DNA of 64,000 nt, from contig CAYYVT010000187.1 in assembly GCA_964475215.1 (NCBI GenBank), positions 1-64,000 of the forward strand. The letters run 5' to 3'. The stretch is from DATKKG01 sp964475215 (GTDB taxonomy: Archaea > Thermoproteota > Nitrososphaeria > Conexivisphaerales > DTJL01). Under the pieces are notes generated by a model. That model ran no database searches. It had not been told where the DNA came from and worked only from the letters and a program-made list of their open reading frames with translations. Positions 45,687-54,050 of the stretch are shown here, in pieces (positions within the stretch are counted from its first letter, which is position 1; every line of letters begins with the position of its first letter). A program made the translations under genes and the position numbers.

Positions 45687-46634
45687 TTGGACTCCACTGA
45701 CATTCGCATCTTCTGCGAGCTGGCGTTCAGGGACCTTGGATACGTTGAGTTCGAAGAGAGGCATCCCAGCGCGGCCAGCTTGGGGAAGAAGCTCGGCCTT
45801 GACGAGAAGACAGTGCGGGTCCGAGTGAAGCGTATGGAGGATTCGGGCTTCATCAAGTACTACCAGGCAATGCCCAATCTCTCCCTGTTCGGGATGCGCG
45901 TGGTGTCTGTATTCAGGTTCGAGGCGTTGAATCTCTCGACCAAGAACGCACTCATCAACCACCTTCACGAAGTGCCCAAGCTCGTCGAGTTCTCCGACTA
46001 CCTTGGGCCTTTTGTGACGGGCAGCATCGCAGGTTCGACGCGGGAGGATGCCAGGAGCGGGGCGGACTACCTGGCATCGAGGTACGAGATGGGGATATCA
46101 GTGCTCGGTAGTCGGGCGATTGAGGAACCGACCGCCGGAATCGACAATCTGGACTGGCAGCTCATCAAGTCTCTGAGGTACGACGCGCGGTCTAACGACA
46201 GCAGCCTTGCGCAGCGCCTCTCGGTCACGCAGCGCATGGTGGGCTACCGAGTCTCGAGGTTGCTGCGATCTGGAGCCCTCAGCACCAAGGCTGTTATCGA
46301 CCCTAGGAAGCAGGCGGGCCTCGTCTTCTTCGAGCTCGAGCTCGCCATTGACCCAGAGAAGAGGGGAGCGATTTCGAGCTGGCTGGCCGAGAAGTATGGC
46401 GAGAGCCTCTGGAGCCTGTACAGCCCTACCGCCGACATGGTCGTGGCAAGCCTGTTCGGGTTCACCATCGCCGAGCCTGAAGAGGTGGCCATCCAAGCGC
46501 TGAAGCTCGATGGGGTTAAACGTTGCTTGCTGTACATCCTCAAGGAAGTCATCGAACCCAAACGTCCGAACTGGATTGATGGGCTCATAGAATCGAAGCT
46601 TCGGCTAAGAGGCAAAGGGAAAGCCCCCGACTAG
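45687..46634 (+). CDS. Lrp/AsnC-type regulator with two HTH domains
   Basis: 315 residues. The N-terminal winged helix (PSAASLGKKLGLDEKTVRVR) and a second one near residue 160 (NDSSLAQRLSVTQRMVGYRV), each followed by a ligand-binding-like beta-alpha domain, make an internal duplication of about 150 residues. This tandem Lrp layout is common in Nitrososphaerota. It probably binds DNA as an oligomer and senses a small metabolite. The start is TTG 45687. It is divergent from the DsrE operon, which it may control. Confidence 0.82.
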   Translation: MDSTDIRIFCELAFRDLGYVEFEERHPSAASLGKKLGLDEKTVRVRVKRMEDSGFIKYYQAMPNLSLFGMRVVSVFRFEALNLSTKNALINHLHEVPKLVEFSDYLGPFVTGSIAGSTREDARSGADYLASRYEMGISVLGSRAIEEPTAGIDNLDWQLIKSLRYDARSNDSSLAQRLSVTQRMVGYRVSRLLRSGALSTKAVIDPRKQAGLVFFELELAIDPEKRGAISSWLAEKYGESLWSLYSPTADMVVASLFGFTIAEPEEVAIQALKLDGVKRCLLYILKEVIEPKRPNWIDGLIESKLRLRGKGKAPD

Positions 46635-46649
46635 GCGAGGAAGCCCGCC

Positions 46650-46805
46650 TTAGAATTCCTTGATATGAGTCATGAGCTCTTCTGGCGTCATGACCGTTTC
46701 CGGATGAACCTCTTTCATGTGCATAATCGCATGCTTCTTCACGTCTTCGATCCCCTGAGGAGAGACTATCGTCCACCCGCAAGGGCATGTCCCTATGGCA
46801 CCCAT
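46650..46805 (-). CDS. Small DUF1059-like protein
   Basis: 51 residues starting MGAIGTCPCGWTIVSPQGIE, then KHAIMHMKEVHPE and TPEELMTHIKEF. A Cys-x-Cys and a row of His (HAIMHMKEVH) give a zinc-ribbon-like small fold as in DUF1059 proteins of unknown function. GATATAAATAC at about 46828-46838 is a good TATA box. It was found by eye; it is shorter than standard cutoffs. Confidence 0.75.
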   Translation of the reverse strand: MGAIGTCPCGWTIVSPQGIEDVKKHAIMHMKEVHPETVMTPEELMTHIKEF

Positions 46806-46949
46806 TCGGGTTCACTCTCTTTGCCGAGTATTTATATCAAGAGGCGAATCATCATTTCTTCGTTCAGGACCCAGCTCTTGCCGCCGTCCAATGACTCTCC
46901 AAATGCCACCTGAAGGAGGAGGCCGCGGTGTTCGAGAAGACCCACCACA

Positions 46950-47426
46950 TCAATAAGCCCTGATCTGGCTATCTCCTTTCACGGCAAAGTTCGATTTCCT
47001 TTCTTCATCCACGGTCCTGTCCATCAATCTTACGGGGCCGTCCAACACCACACCGCACCCGCTTCTTGCTGGTGTACGACTAACAGCCCCGAGACACCTA
47101 ACGGTTCCGTACTTGGTCACAACTTCATGCATAATCCGTACAAGGGCGCGAAGGCGGAGGAGATTCTCCTTAGGCAGGGGGCCCTGGAGGAGTTCGGTGG
47201 TATAGGCAAGGATAGGGCGACATCCTTGGCTGCCAAGATCGACATACGGACTACAGCGCAAGCCACTGCTCGTGATATCGTTGGGGCACATCAGAAGGAA
47301 GTCCGCCGTCGACGAGTGGAGGCCAATGAATCGGCTGTAGGAAGTGAAGAAAGCGTAGGGCTTCCCACCGCTGTAGAATACATGATTGTTGCGTACCTCG
47401 AGCGAGTACTTGGCAACATCGTGCAT
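46950..47426 (-). CDS. Hypothetical protein, probably leaderless
   Basis: 158 residues, not recognised. The N-terminal text (KYSLEVRNNHVFYSGGKPYA, then FTSYSRFIGLHS) looks like a real beta-rich domain, and the C-terminal third is less protein-like. ATATTAAG near 47445-47452 lies about 25 nt before ATG 47426, which fits a leaderless transcript. The opposite-strand frame at 47127-47432 is less convincing. Confidence 0.45.
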   Translation of the reverse strand: MHDVAKYSLEVRNNHVFYSGGKPYAFFTSYSRFIGLHSSTADFLLMCPNDITSSGLRCSPYVDLGSQGCRPILAYTTELLQGPLPKENLLRLRALVRIMHEVVTKYGTVRCLGAVSRTPARSGCGVVLDGPVRLMDRTVDEERKSNFAVKGDSQIRAY

Positions 47427-47479
47427 AGATAATACGATATCCCTTAATATGATGTACAGAAATTACAATAATTTGCAGG

Positions 47480-47554
47480 AGCCTCGGAGGGGCTTCGCTC
47501 CCCTGACCCACAGCTTACAAGGCTGTTGCTCTAACTAGGCTGAGCTACCGAGGC
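47480..47554 (-). tRNA. tRNA-Thr(TGT) with unusual T-loop
   Basis: 75 nt, no intron. Acceptor GCCTCGG/CCGAGGC with discriminator T, D-arm GCTC...GAGC, anticodon stem ACAGC/GCTGT, loop CTTGTAA (anticodon TGT). The T-stem AGGGG/CCCCT is intact, but the T-loop is AGCGAAG where TTCGAAT is expected, so positions 54 and 55 are A and G, not U and U. A TATA box AGTATATAATC lies at about 47580-47590. Confidence 0.92.
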
Positions 47555-47663
47555 CCTCGAACAAGTCTCCCTCGGAGACGATTATATACTTCACCACGTG
47601 TGGTACGCGTTCATGTTTCGAGACGGCAACACATTTTTAACCACAACATCTTGAGCCAAACTC

Positions 47664-48557
47664 ATGTTTCTTGTGCCAGGGTCCGGAAATAAACCTCTGG
47701 GACTCGAGATTGCAAAAGCCCTGACCTGTCCCGTAATCGACTTCGAATCTAGGAAGTTCCCCGACGGCGAAAGATATCTGAGGTTCGTCGACGATTTGCC
47801 GCATGATACTGCCGTAATCACACAATCACTATACAAGAATCCCGATGAACTCATGATCGAATATCTCTTCCTAGCCAAGACCGCGTTGGACTTGGGCGCA
47901 AAGGACATCGTCGGAGTCTTCCCATATATGGCTTATCTGAGGCAGGACAACCGCTTCAAATCAGGGGAAGCTGTAAGCGCTCACATCGTCAGCAGCATCA
48001 TCGAAGCCGCTCCAACTTCAGCCGTATTAACGTTGGACAGTCATCTCCATAGAATTCACAATCTTGACGGGTTATTCGGTGTTCCTGCCGTCAACCTTTC
48101 TGCCATCCCCTCGTTAGCAGAAAGGTTAGCCTCCGATTGCGTTCTTAGGGATCCCGTCGTAGTAGCTCCGGATGGCGAGGCGGCCCAGTGGGCAGATTTG
48201 GCGGCGCCTATACTCGGCGCAGATTCGGTGGTGATGCAGAAGGTTAGGCGCGGGGACACATCTGTAGAGATCGACCTCGGGCGCGTAGCCCCTAACGGCC
48301 GCGACATCGTGCTTGTTGATGATATAATCAGCACGGGAGGGACGATTGCTGAGGTGGCCCAGCGGTTGAAGGGCAAGGGAGCTAATCACATATATGCTTT
48401 AATCACTCATGGCCTCTTTGTCGAGGGGGCATACGAAAGGGTCGTCAGAGCGGGTGTAGAACACTTGATAACCTCTGACTCCGTGCCGAACCGCTTCGGC
48501 AAGGTGAGCGTTTCACCGGTGTTCGCTACGGCCCTCAAAAACCTCGTACTTGCATAG
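47664..48557 (+). CDS. prs: Ribose-phosphate pyrophosphokinase
   Basis: 297 residues. It has RKFPDGERYLRF, YMAYLRQDNRFKSGEAVSA, LTLDSHLHRIHN and the PRPP-binding loop DIVLVDDIISTGGTI. It makes PRPP from ribose-5-phosphate and ATP for nucleotide and amino-acid synthesis. TTTTTAACC at about 47633 places the transcript start at the ATG, so the message is leaderless. Confidence 0.97.
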   Translation: MFLVPGSGNKPLGLEIAKALTCPVIDFESRKFPDGERYLRFVDDLPHDTAVITQSLYKNPDELMIEYLFLAKTALDLGAKDIVGVFPYMAYLRQDNRFKSGEAVSAHIVSSIIEAAPTSAVLTLDSHLHRIHNLDGLFGVPAVNLSAIPSLAERLASDCVLRDPVVVAPDGEAAQWADLAAPILGADSVVMQKVRRGDTSVEIDLGRVAPNGRDIVLVDDIISTGGTIAEVAQRLKGKGANHIYALITHGLFVEGAYERVVRAGVEHLITSDSVPNRFGKVSVSPVFATALKNLVLA

Positions 48558-48562
48558 CACAG

Positions 48563-48724
48563 TCAGGAGCTGCTTGTGACTTGGACGTCAAATTCGTCTG
48601 GGTTCAGCCTGGCACCGCACTTCTTGCAAAGACCTTTGTACAGACGAAGTATCTGCTTTGGTGATTTCACTTCGTCGCCCGCATAAATCTTTGCACCGCA
48701 TTTCGAGCATACTATCTCGAACAT
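48563..48724 (-). CDS. Small two-CxxC zinc-ribbon protein
   Basis: 53 residues: MFEIVCSKCGAKIYAGDEVK, then LCKKCGARLNPDEFDVQ. Two CxxC pairs 29 residues apart make a zinc ribbon. Function unknown; such small ribbons often sit in transcription or translation neighbourhoods. It lies between prs and topA on the other strand, and its start codon is 48 nt from the topA GTG. It was read by eye. Confidence 0.75.
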   Translation of the reverse strand: MFEIVCSKCGAKIYAGDEVKSPKQILRLYKGLCKKCGARLNPDEFDVQVTSSS

Positions 48725-48798
48725 CCTCGGGGAACCTGCGGTCAGGTATGATTTAAATATAAAAGGACCATGTGGGCGAAGTCATCTCTGCTTTCCAA

Positions 48799-50898
48799 AT
48801 GTCCGGACTACCTGAAAACTATACGCTTATTGTGGCAGAGAAACCGGATGCTGCAAGGCGAATAGCTTCAGCCCTTGGACAAAGCTCGACCGGGTTAAAA
48901 GGCCACCCCGAGTACTTCCTATGCCCGGGCAAGACGAACTACGTCGTTGTACCCGCCGTAGGGCACATCTTTGCGCTAGCACCTACCTATTCGAAACGTG
49001 ACGTATATCCGGCCCTTGATCTCCGCTGGGTCCCTCTTTCGCTGGTCGACAAAAGACGGAAGGATGTGGACAAGAGAATAAAGGCCTTCAAGTCCATCTC
49101 GAAGAAGGCTTCAAAGCTAATCGTCGCCTGCGACTACGACGCAGAAGGCGATACCATAGGTTACAACATCCTGAAGTATGCATGCGGGGTAAAGAACGTG
49201 GAAGCATTCAGAGCCAAGTTCTCGACTCTTACCAACGGCGAACTATCGAAATCACTCTCGGAACCCGTCTGGCAGGAGAAATGGCCGATGGCCGAGGCAG
49301 GTCGAACGCGCCATTTTCTCGATTTCGCATGGGGGGTCAACCTCTCGAGAGCTTTGACCGAGTGCCTTCTGGAGGCTGGTGGCAGGTACACGACTCTGAG
49401 CATAGGGCGCGTTCAAGGACCGACGATTCATTATATACACGAAAGAGAAGTCGAGATCAGGACTCATGTTCCCGTACCTTACTGGCATGCGGACGCAGAG
49501 GTCGAAGCTGATAGGAACCATTTTCGCATGGACTATTCAATCCACAGGATAGGCACAAAAGTCGAGGCCTTCTTAGTCAAGCGAGAGGTCGAGGGAAAAA
49601 CAGGCACCGTCGAGGAGGCCATAAAGAGCCAATTCATGATTCCGCCACCGCCACCATTCAATCTGGGAGATCTCCAACATGAAGCCTTCCGGTTGTTCTC
49701 CCTCGCTCCTTCTCAAACCCTTTTGATGGCGGAGAGGCTCTATCTTCAAGCGGTGATATCTTACCCAAGGACCTCTTCCCAGCAGCTTCCAAACACCATC
49801 GGCTACTCGAGCATATTGGAGGGCCTCTCCAAGCAAGAAACTTTCAAATCTATAGTGCTTTCCATGCTCAAGGGAAAGCTGACCCCCAGCCAAGGTCAGA
49901 AATCGGATTCCGCACATCCTGCCATCTTCCCCACAGGAGAGTTTCCTTACAACCTCGAACCTAACGAAAGGCGGCTCTACGAACTTATAGTGCGCCGGTT
50001 CCTGTCGTCGTTCTTAGAGGCCGAAGTCAAGAACAAGTACTTTCTTAGGGTCACATGTGGTAAGCATGCCTTTCACACTTCATCGACCACCACCCAGTCG
50101 CCGGGGTGGTCGGCAGTGTACAACGTCAACGATGTCAGGCAAGCCTTGACGCTTCCTCCGATGGCTGAGGGCTCAAAGGTCACATTCATCTCAGTAGAGG
50201 TGAAAGAAGCGTTCGACTCTCCTCCCTCAAGATACAACCAGAGCACGCTTCTCGAACGAATGGAAAGTGACAACATAGGAACGAAGGCTACCAGGGCGGA
50301 GATCATATCCACTTTGATTCAGAGAGGCTACGTCTCCGGAGGCGGCATGGAGCTTTCAGACCTTGGGTTCGCCATAGTAGAAACCATGTCCAAATACCTA
50401 CCCTCCATTCTGTCGCCCGACATGACTAGGTCAATCGAAGCACAGCTAGAGGGCGTCGAAGCTGGCACCTCGGCCCCGAAGGAAGTAGCCGTGACTGGCG
50501 TGGACCAACTGCTCTCCTGCCTCCGCCGTCTCGAAGCTAACAGGTCTGAGGTCGGGAAGGCGATGCACCTTGCAGCCGCCGAAACAATCAAGGCGAAGTC
50601 AGCTTTAGGGCCCTGCCCCGTATGCCACAACGGTCAGTTGATCATGATACGCTCCCGCAGGACGGGGAAACGTTTTGTAGGTTGCAGTAACTACAAGAGA
50701 GGCTGCAAGGCCGTCGCGCCCCTTCCTCAAAAGGGAACCGTTAGGGCTGCCAGATACCCTTGCAAGACATGTGGCTGGCCTGTCGTGCTGGTGTTTGCAC
50801 TGTACGGCGAAAGGCCTTGGCGGCTCTGTATCAATCCGACTTGCCCCTCTAAAGTCACTACCACGAAAGGAGGGGCTCACGGGGGGCCCGTCGATTGA
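48799..50898 (+). CDS. topA: DNA topoisomerase, type IA
   Basis: 699 residues from ATG 48799. Toprim domain TLIVAEKPDAARRIASALG, then CDYDAEGDTIGYNILKYA with the metal acidic residues; the active-site Tyr is in ISYPRTSSQQLP (about residue 322); later GTKATRAEIISTLIQRGY. The C-terminus has zinc modules (CPVCHNGQ, then CSNYKRGC, CKTCGWP, CINPTC). It relaxes negatively supercoiled or decatenates DNA, topoisomerase III-like as usual in archaea. TTTAAATATAAA at about 48753 points to a start after 48780, so ATG 48799 is preferred to GTG 48772. Confidence 0.93.
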   Translation: MSGLPENYTLIVAEKPDAARRIASALGQSSTGLKGHPEYFLCPGKTNYVVVPAVGHIFALAPTYSKRDVYPALDLRWVPLSLVDKRRKDVDKRIKAFKSISKKASKLIVACDYDAEGDTIGYNILKYACGVKNVEAFRAKFSTLTNGELSKSLSEPVWQEKWPMAEAGRTRHFLDFAWGVNLSRALTECLLEAGGRYTTLSIGRVQGPTIHYIHEREVEIRTHVPVPYWHADAEVEADRNHFRMDYSIHRIGTKVEAFLVKREVEGKTGTVEEAIKSQFMIPPPPPFNLGDLQHEAFRLFSLAPSQTLLMAERLYLQAVISYPRTSSQQLPNTIGYSSILEGLSKQETFKSIVLSMLKGKLTPSQGQKSDSAHPAIFPTGEFPYNLEPNERRLYELIVRRFLSSFLEAEVKNKYFLRVTCGKHAFHTSSTTTQSPGWSAVYNVNDVRQALTLPPMAEGSKVTFISVEVKEAFDSPPSRYNQSTLLERMESDNIGTKATRAEIISTLIQRGYVSGGGMELSDLGFAIVETMSKYLPSILSPDMTRSIEAQLEGVEAGTSAPKEVAVTGVDQLLSCLRRLEANRSEVGKAMHLAAAETIKAKSALGPCPVCHNGQLIMIRSRRTGKRFVGCSNYKRGCKAVAPLPQKGTVRAARYPCKTCGWPVVLVFALYGERPWRLCINPTCPSKVTTTKGGAHGGPVD

Positions 50899-51110
50899 CC
50901 TGCTCGATTTGTGGTAAGGAATCCGCCACGCCTGCCGAGTTATGTAAGAACCATGAAGCCGCCAGGAAGAACCTAGCAAAAGCATACGAGGGATGGCAAA
51001 TCGCATACGGAACGATGGAATGGATGGACTTCTTGCAAAGGGTCCCGGGACTAGAGGGTTGCGGCCAATGGGCACAAGAGGTAGCGAAATACCTTGTTCA
51101 AAAGAGCTAG
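50895..51110 (+). CDS. Small Cys-containing protein coupled to topA
   Basis: 71 residues: MTCSICGKESATPAELCKNH, then a helix rich in Glu/Tyr/Trp (ARKNLAKAYEGWQIAYGTME) and a C-terminal helix. C3, C6, C17 and H20 could bind one zinc. TTG 50895 overlaps the topA stop, so translation is coupled. Its stop overlaps that of tfs. I do not recognise the family. Confidence 0.72.
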   Translation: MTCSICGKESATPAELCKNHEAARKNLAKAYEGWQIAYGTMEWMDFLQRVPGLEGCGQWAQEVAKYLVQKS

Positions 51111-51451
51111 GAGTATTGCCGCCATGTATAACCACACTTAGTGCACCTGTAGAATTGCGTGGGCGGCTCGTCTCCACTCCTCGTTTGGACGAACCACCAC
51201 TCGGCCTCGTTGTTGTGACAACGTGGGCACTCGACCGTAGTTGTAGGCATGGTCCGAATATGATTCGCTTCGTCGCCTACCACTTTAATCGGAGCCGAGC
51301 TCTCCGACTCCTCTTCCATTCTGACGTTCTCCTCCTTGACGCTCTTGGAGAAGTATCCGCACTTGTCGCAGGTCAACGCCATGAAGCTATCTTTGTCCGT
51401 CTTCACCAGCTTCACTTTGAGCCAGCTGCCGCAATTCGGGCAGAACTTCAT
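51107..51451 (-). CDS. tfs: Transcription factor S (TFS, TFIIS-like)
   Basis: 114 residues with an N-terminal zinc ribbon (FCPNCGSWLK...CDKCGYFS) and a C-terminal one (CPRCHNNEAEWWFVQTRSGD, then FYRCTKCGYTW). The acidic DE of RSGDEPPT is the cleavage-stimulating pair that reaches the polymerase active site. It rescues backtracked RNA polymerase. It is the last gene of the trmJ-rpl10e-dph2-csl4-rpoL-tfs operon. Confidence 0.96.
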   Translation of the reverse strand: MKFCPNCGSWLKVKLVKTDKDSFMALTCDKCGYFSKSVKEENVRMEEESESSAPIKVVGDEANHIRTMPTTTVECPRCHNNEAEWWFVQTRSGDEPPTQFYRCTKCGYTWRQYS

Positions 51452-51473
51452 TCCAAGACACCAGCTACTATGA

Positions 51474-51755
51474 TCAGGCCCTCTCCATTACTTTGCCGAG
51501 CAGGGTAATCGTTTCTCTGGTCCTCTGTACGGCCTTTTCACAGCCTTCACTGAAAACTTTCTTGGGATCTCCTTCTTTCACTGCTATCCGCATGGTCTGA
51601 TTCTTCAAGAGAGGGTGCGGCCTGTTGTAAGCTGCAAATGCCACTCGCCTGTCGTTCAACAACTCCTCCTGTATTATCTGAAGCAACGATTGGTCGGCGC
51701 CCGTGACGTCGATCTCTAAGCTAGTAGAATCTTCTTTGAGAATCTTTACCTGCAT
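51474..51755 (-). CDS. rpoL: RNA polymerase subunit L (Rpb11/AC19-like)
   Basis: 93 residues: MQVKILKEDSTSLEIDVTGA, then LLQIIQEELLNDRRVAFAAY and HPLLKNQTMRIAVKEGDP, the standard alpha-like dimerisation fold of archaeal RpoL that pairs with RpoD during core assembly. It starts 47 nt after csl4 and ends 22 nt before tfs. Confidence 0.95.
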   Translation of the reverse strand: MQVKILKEDSTSLEIDVTGADQSLLQIIQEELLNDRRVAFAAYNRPHPLLKNQTMRIAVKEGDPKKVFSEGCEKAVQRTRETITLLGKVMERA

Positions 51756-51802
51756 ATCTACGATTGAGTGTCTTAGACGATGTATGTTTAAGGTTTTCCT
51801 TT

Positions 51803-52489
51803 TTATCGGTCTTCGTAACGTCGACGAGGCCGGCCATAGCTCCTTCTATGTGGTCCACCATAGCGACGCCCCCTTCGGTCGTCATGGCGCCTTCCGCCGT
51901 ACCGCCTCGGCCTTTCTCGGAATTCATGCAATTCCTCGAACCCGGCCATCTTCCTGTATTCAATGTTGCCGCAGACAGAGCACTTGGCCTTCCCTCCGCT
52001 CATTCCTTCCATAAGCCCTCCACAAAGGGAGCACCAAGTCTTGATGACGCCGAGTTCCATCTCTCTGAATCCCAGAAAAATCATCCCGTTTGCCGTGCTC
52101 GTGACTGCTGCACGTACAACATCGCCAGGCTTGCTCGGGCTGGATGCCCTTGTCCGCGTGAGCAGCATTCCCATCAGATTGTTGTTGACCTCCATGTCGT
52201 TCACTGAATATATTCGAATCTGCAGGCCAGCGCCCTGCTGAGCTTCGACCACCCCCAAAATGATGTCTCCTCTGACTGGCACAGGGCTCTTTGTCCCCTT
52301 GCTGATGACGCTCACTTCCCTCTTGGCCGAATCATACTCGACCTTCCCGGCGAAGAGTGATTTCACCTCGCCGCCTTCCTCATATGTTCCTCTCGAACCC
52401 GTGAACTCTTCGATGACCGATAGCCGGTCCCCTGGTGCGGCCACCTCTGCTCTAGCTTTCTTCGCTGTTGTCAACTGCTTCACACCCAA
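51803..52489 (-). CDS. csl4: Exosome subunit Csl4 with Arg/Gly/Tyr-rich tail
   Basis: 228 residues. The N-terminal domain is PGDRLSVIEEFTGSRGTYEE, then an S1 RNA-binding domain (VRGDIILGVVEAQQGAGLQI) and a C-terminal zinc ribbon (CSLCGG, CSVCGN, residues about 145-175). These form one cap subunit of the RNA exosome. Beyond the ribbon is an extra tail of about 40 residues rich in Arg, Gly and Tyr (RRYGGRRHDDRRGRRYGG), like an RGG RNA-binding segment; most archaeal Csl4 proteins are near 180-190 residues. Its start overlaps the end of dph2 by 10 nt. Confidence 0.93.
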   Translation of the reverse strand: MGVKQLTTAKKARAEVAAPGDRLSVIEEFTGSRGTYEEGGEVKSLFAGKVEYDSAKREVSVISKGTKSPVPVRGDIILGVVEAQQGAGLQIRIYSVNDMEVNNNLMGMLLTRTRASSPSKPGDVVRAAVTSTANGMIFLGFREMELGVIKTWCSLCGGLMEGMSGGKAKCSVCGNIEYRKMAGFEELHEFRERPRRYGGRRHDDRRGRRYGGPHRRSYGRPRRRYEDR

Positions 52490-53487
52490 AATCCTGAACC
52501 GAACATATCCCCCAATTCTCTCCCTTCTAATAACCTTATCAAGCCAAGCGCTTGTTCATACGAAAGCATTGGGCGATTGAACTCCTCATTGTCCAAGGCG
52601 ACCCTAGGGCAGGCAGTTTCCACGAAAGCATCGACTCCTCGGATTGCGGCTATCCTTTGTGGGGTCACCTCTCGCATGTGGAAGAGATACGTCTTCTTGC
52701 CAAGCCTATTCAGCTTGCTCTTGACCTCATCAGCTTGTTTCCTAAACAATTGTCCTTCTTTCATGCTCACTACGATTCCTATCTTCTCAGCGTCCTTTGC
52801 CTTCAGGACAGAAAGTATGGCCTTTCGTTCCATGTGCTCGGCTTCCTTTGCCATGTCTTCGATTAGGTTGAAAAAGGGATCCAGCATGTAAGTCGGCTTG
52901 CGTGTGTTCAGTCTAACACCTACAGCGTGGAATCTGCTTTGCCCTAGGAAGAAGAACGCCTCGACATCCTTCGCGATGTTCCGGGCGCTGTAGTAGTTAC
53001 AGCCGAACACTTGGCCATCGAAAAGCACTCCCTCACTTTCGCCTTTGATAGCATGAAGGCCCTTTTCATTTAGGTACGCAATGGCCATGTCGAGCTGCGC
53101 CTTGTGGTTACTTATTGTCACCACCCCGACCTTGGAAAACGCATCCTTGAATCGTCCTATCGCTTGGTCTAGCACAGGCTTGAAATCTACGTTGTACTCC
53201 ACATCTACGAGATAAGTGAACTTCCCAACCCTGCCCACGCCCACCGAATGACCAAGGTTTAGAATCAAGTCCAGCCCCAGCCGTTTCACATCGAGATTCA
53301 TGAGGTCACATGTTCCGTAGCTCGGATCGAACAAAATCATCGTCTCCACTGCATGTTTCTGCTCTAACCTTTCAGCAAGCTCCAAGACGACGTTAAGCAG
53401 CCCGTCCGGAGCTTGGATTCCGATTTTCCTGGGCTTTTGCTCTGCGATTATTCGAGCTATCTGGTCTTCTCTTATGGATATGCTCAC
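52480..53487 (-). CDS. dph2: Diphthamide biosynthesis protein Dph2
   Basis: 335 residues from GTG 53487 (VSISIREDQIARII). Three Cys that bind the radical-SAM 4Fe-4S cluster are seen in FDPSYGTCDL, GQVFGCNYYS and FVETACPRVALD. It transfers the 3-amino-3-carboxypropyl group to His of elongation factor 2. The window also holds Dph6, the last enzyme. The frame is open for 29 codons upstream, but those overlap the L10e gene; GTG 53487 begins one base after the L10e stop. Confidence 0.94.
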   Translation of the reverse strand: MSISIREDQIARIIAEQKPRKIGIQAPDGLLNVVLELAERLEQKHAVETMILFDPSYGTCDLMNLDVKRLGLDLILNLGHSVGVGRVGKFTYLVDVEYNVDFKPVLDQAIGRFKDAFSKVGVVTISNHKAQLDMAIAYLNEKGLHAIKGESEGVLFDGQVFGCNYYSARNIAKDVEAFFFLGQSRFHAVGVRLNTRKPTYMLDPFFNLIEDMAKEAEHMERKAILSVLKAKDAEKIGIVVSMKEGQLFRKQADEVKSKLNRLGKKTYLFHMREVTPQRIAAIRGVDAFVETACPRVALDNEEFNRPMLSYEQALGLIRLLEGRELGDMFGSGFWV

Positions 53488-53488
53488 G

Positions 53489-54010
53489 TCAAGCACCAGA
53501 AGCCTCGGCTGGTGACTCAATGGTCTCCAGTCGGGTCTTGACAGGCAGCTTGCTGGAAGCGACCTTGATGGCATCTTTCGCCTGCTGTACGTTCTTCCCC
53601 TTTATCCCGAGCTCTAGAAGGACGCTGCCATCCTCAACTCTAGCAGCTAGACCCACGGGCTTGCCAAACGCACGTCTCATTCCCTCGGAAAGCCTGTCTG
53701 CCCCCGCCGTAGCGACCACCTTGTTTTCACGCAAAATGACGTGAGGAAAGGCCTTGACAGAGAGGTAGTAGTTCCCCTCTCCAAGAGAGGTGGCGAGCTT
53801 GTTAACAGACACCCTGGCGGCTTCAAGTGCGTTATGCCTAATCTGGGCCCTTTCGCATGATATCAGTCTGAAAACATAGTCATAGTCTTCGCTTGGATTG
53901 CCTATGGTAAATTTCGCAATCTTGGGCTGAGGATGCCCCTTGATATACTCGCCCCTGGTGTAGGGTTGTCCTTTGACTTCTCTGTAGTTTCGTCCTTTCA
54001 AGCTAATCAA
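53489..54010 (-). CDS. rpl10e: Ribosomal protein L10e (uL16)
   Basis: 173 residues of the L16/L10e fold: YTRGEYIKGHPQPKIAKFTI, ERAQIRHNALEAARVSVNK, and HVILRENKVVATAGADRLSE followed by GMRRAFGKPVG. It sits near the peptidyl-transferase centre and A-site tRNA of the large subunit. It is between trmJ (40 nt upstream) and dph2. Confidence 0.97.
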   Translation of the reverse strand: MISLKGRNYREVKGQPYTRGEYIKGHPQPKIAKFTIGNPSEDYDYVFRLISCERAQIRHNALEAARVSVNKLATSLGEGNYYLSVKAFPHVILRENKVVATAGADRLSEGMRRAFGKPVGLAARVEDGSVLLELGIKGKNVQQAKDAIKVASSKLPVKTRLETIESPAEASGA

Positions 54011-54050
54011 CCTCGTAGGTTGATGTCCAGTTTAAAAGTATATTGGTTTC

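Noticed and set aside
46098..46615. Antisense frames in the Lrp-type regulator
   Set aside because: The plus-strand frame has two clear HTH domains; the antisense frames are artefacts of high GC.
47127..47432. 101-codon plus-strand frame
   Set aside because: The opposite frame at 46950-47426 has a better-placed promoter and more protein-like text; the two cannot both be likely.
50605..51177. 190-codon minus-strand frame opposite topA and the small Cys protein
   Set aside because: Antisense of the topoisomerase zinc region; composition is that of a shadow frame.
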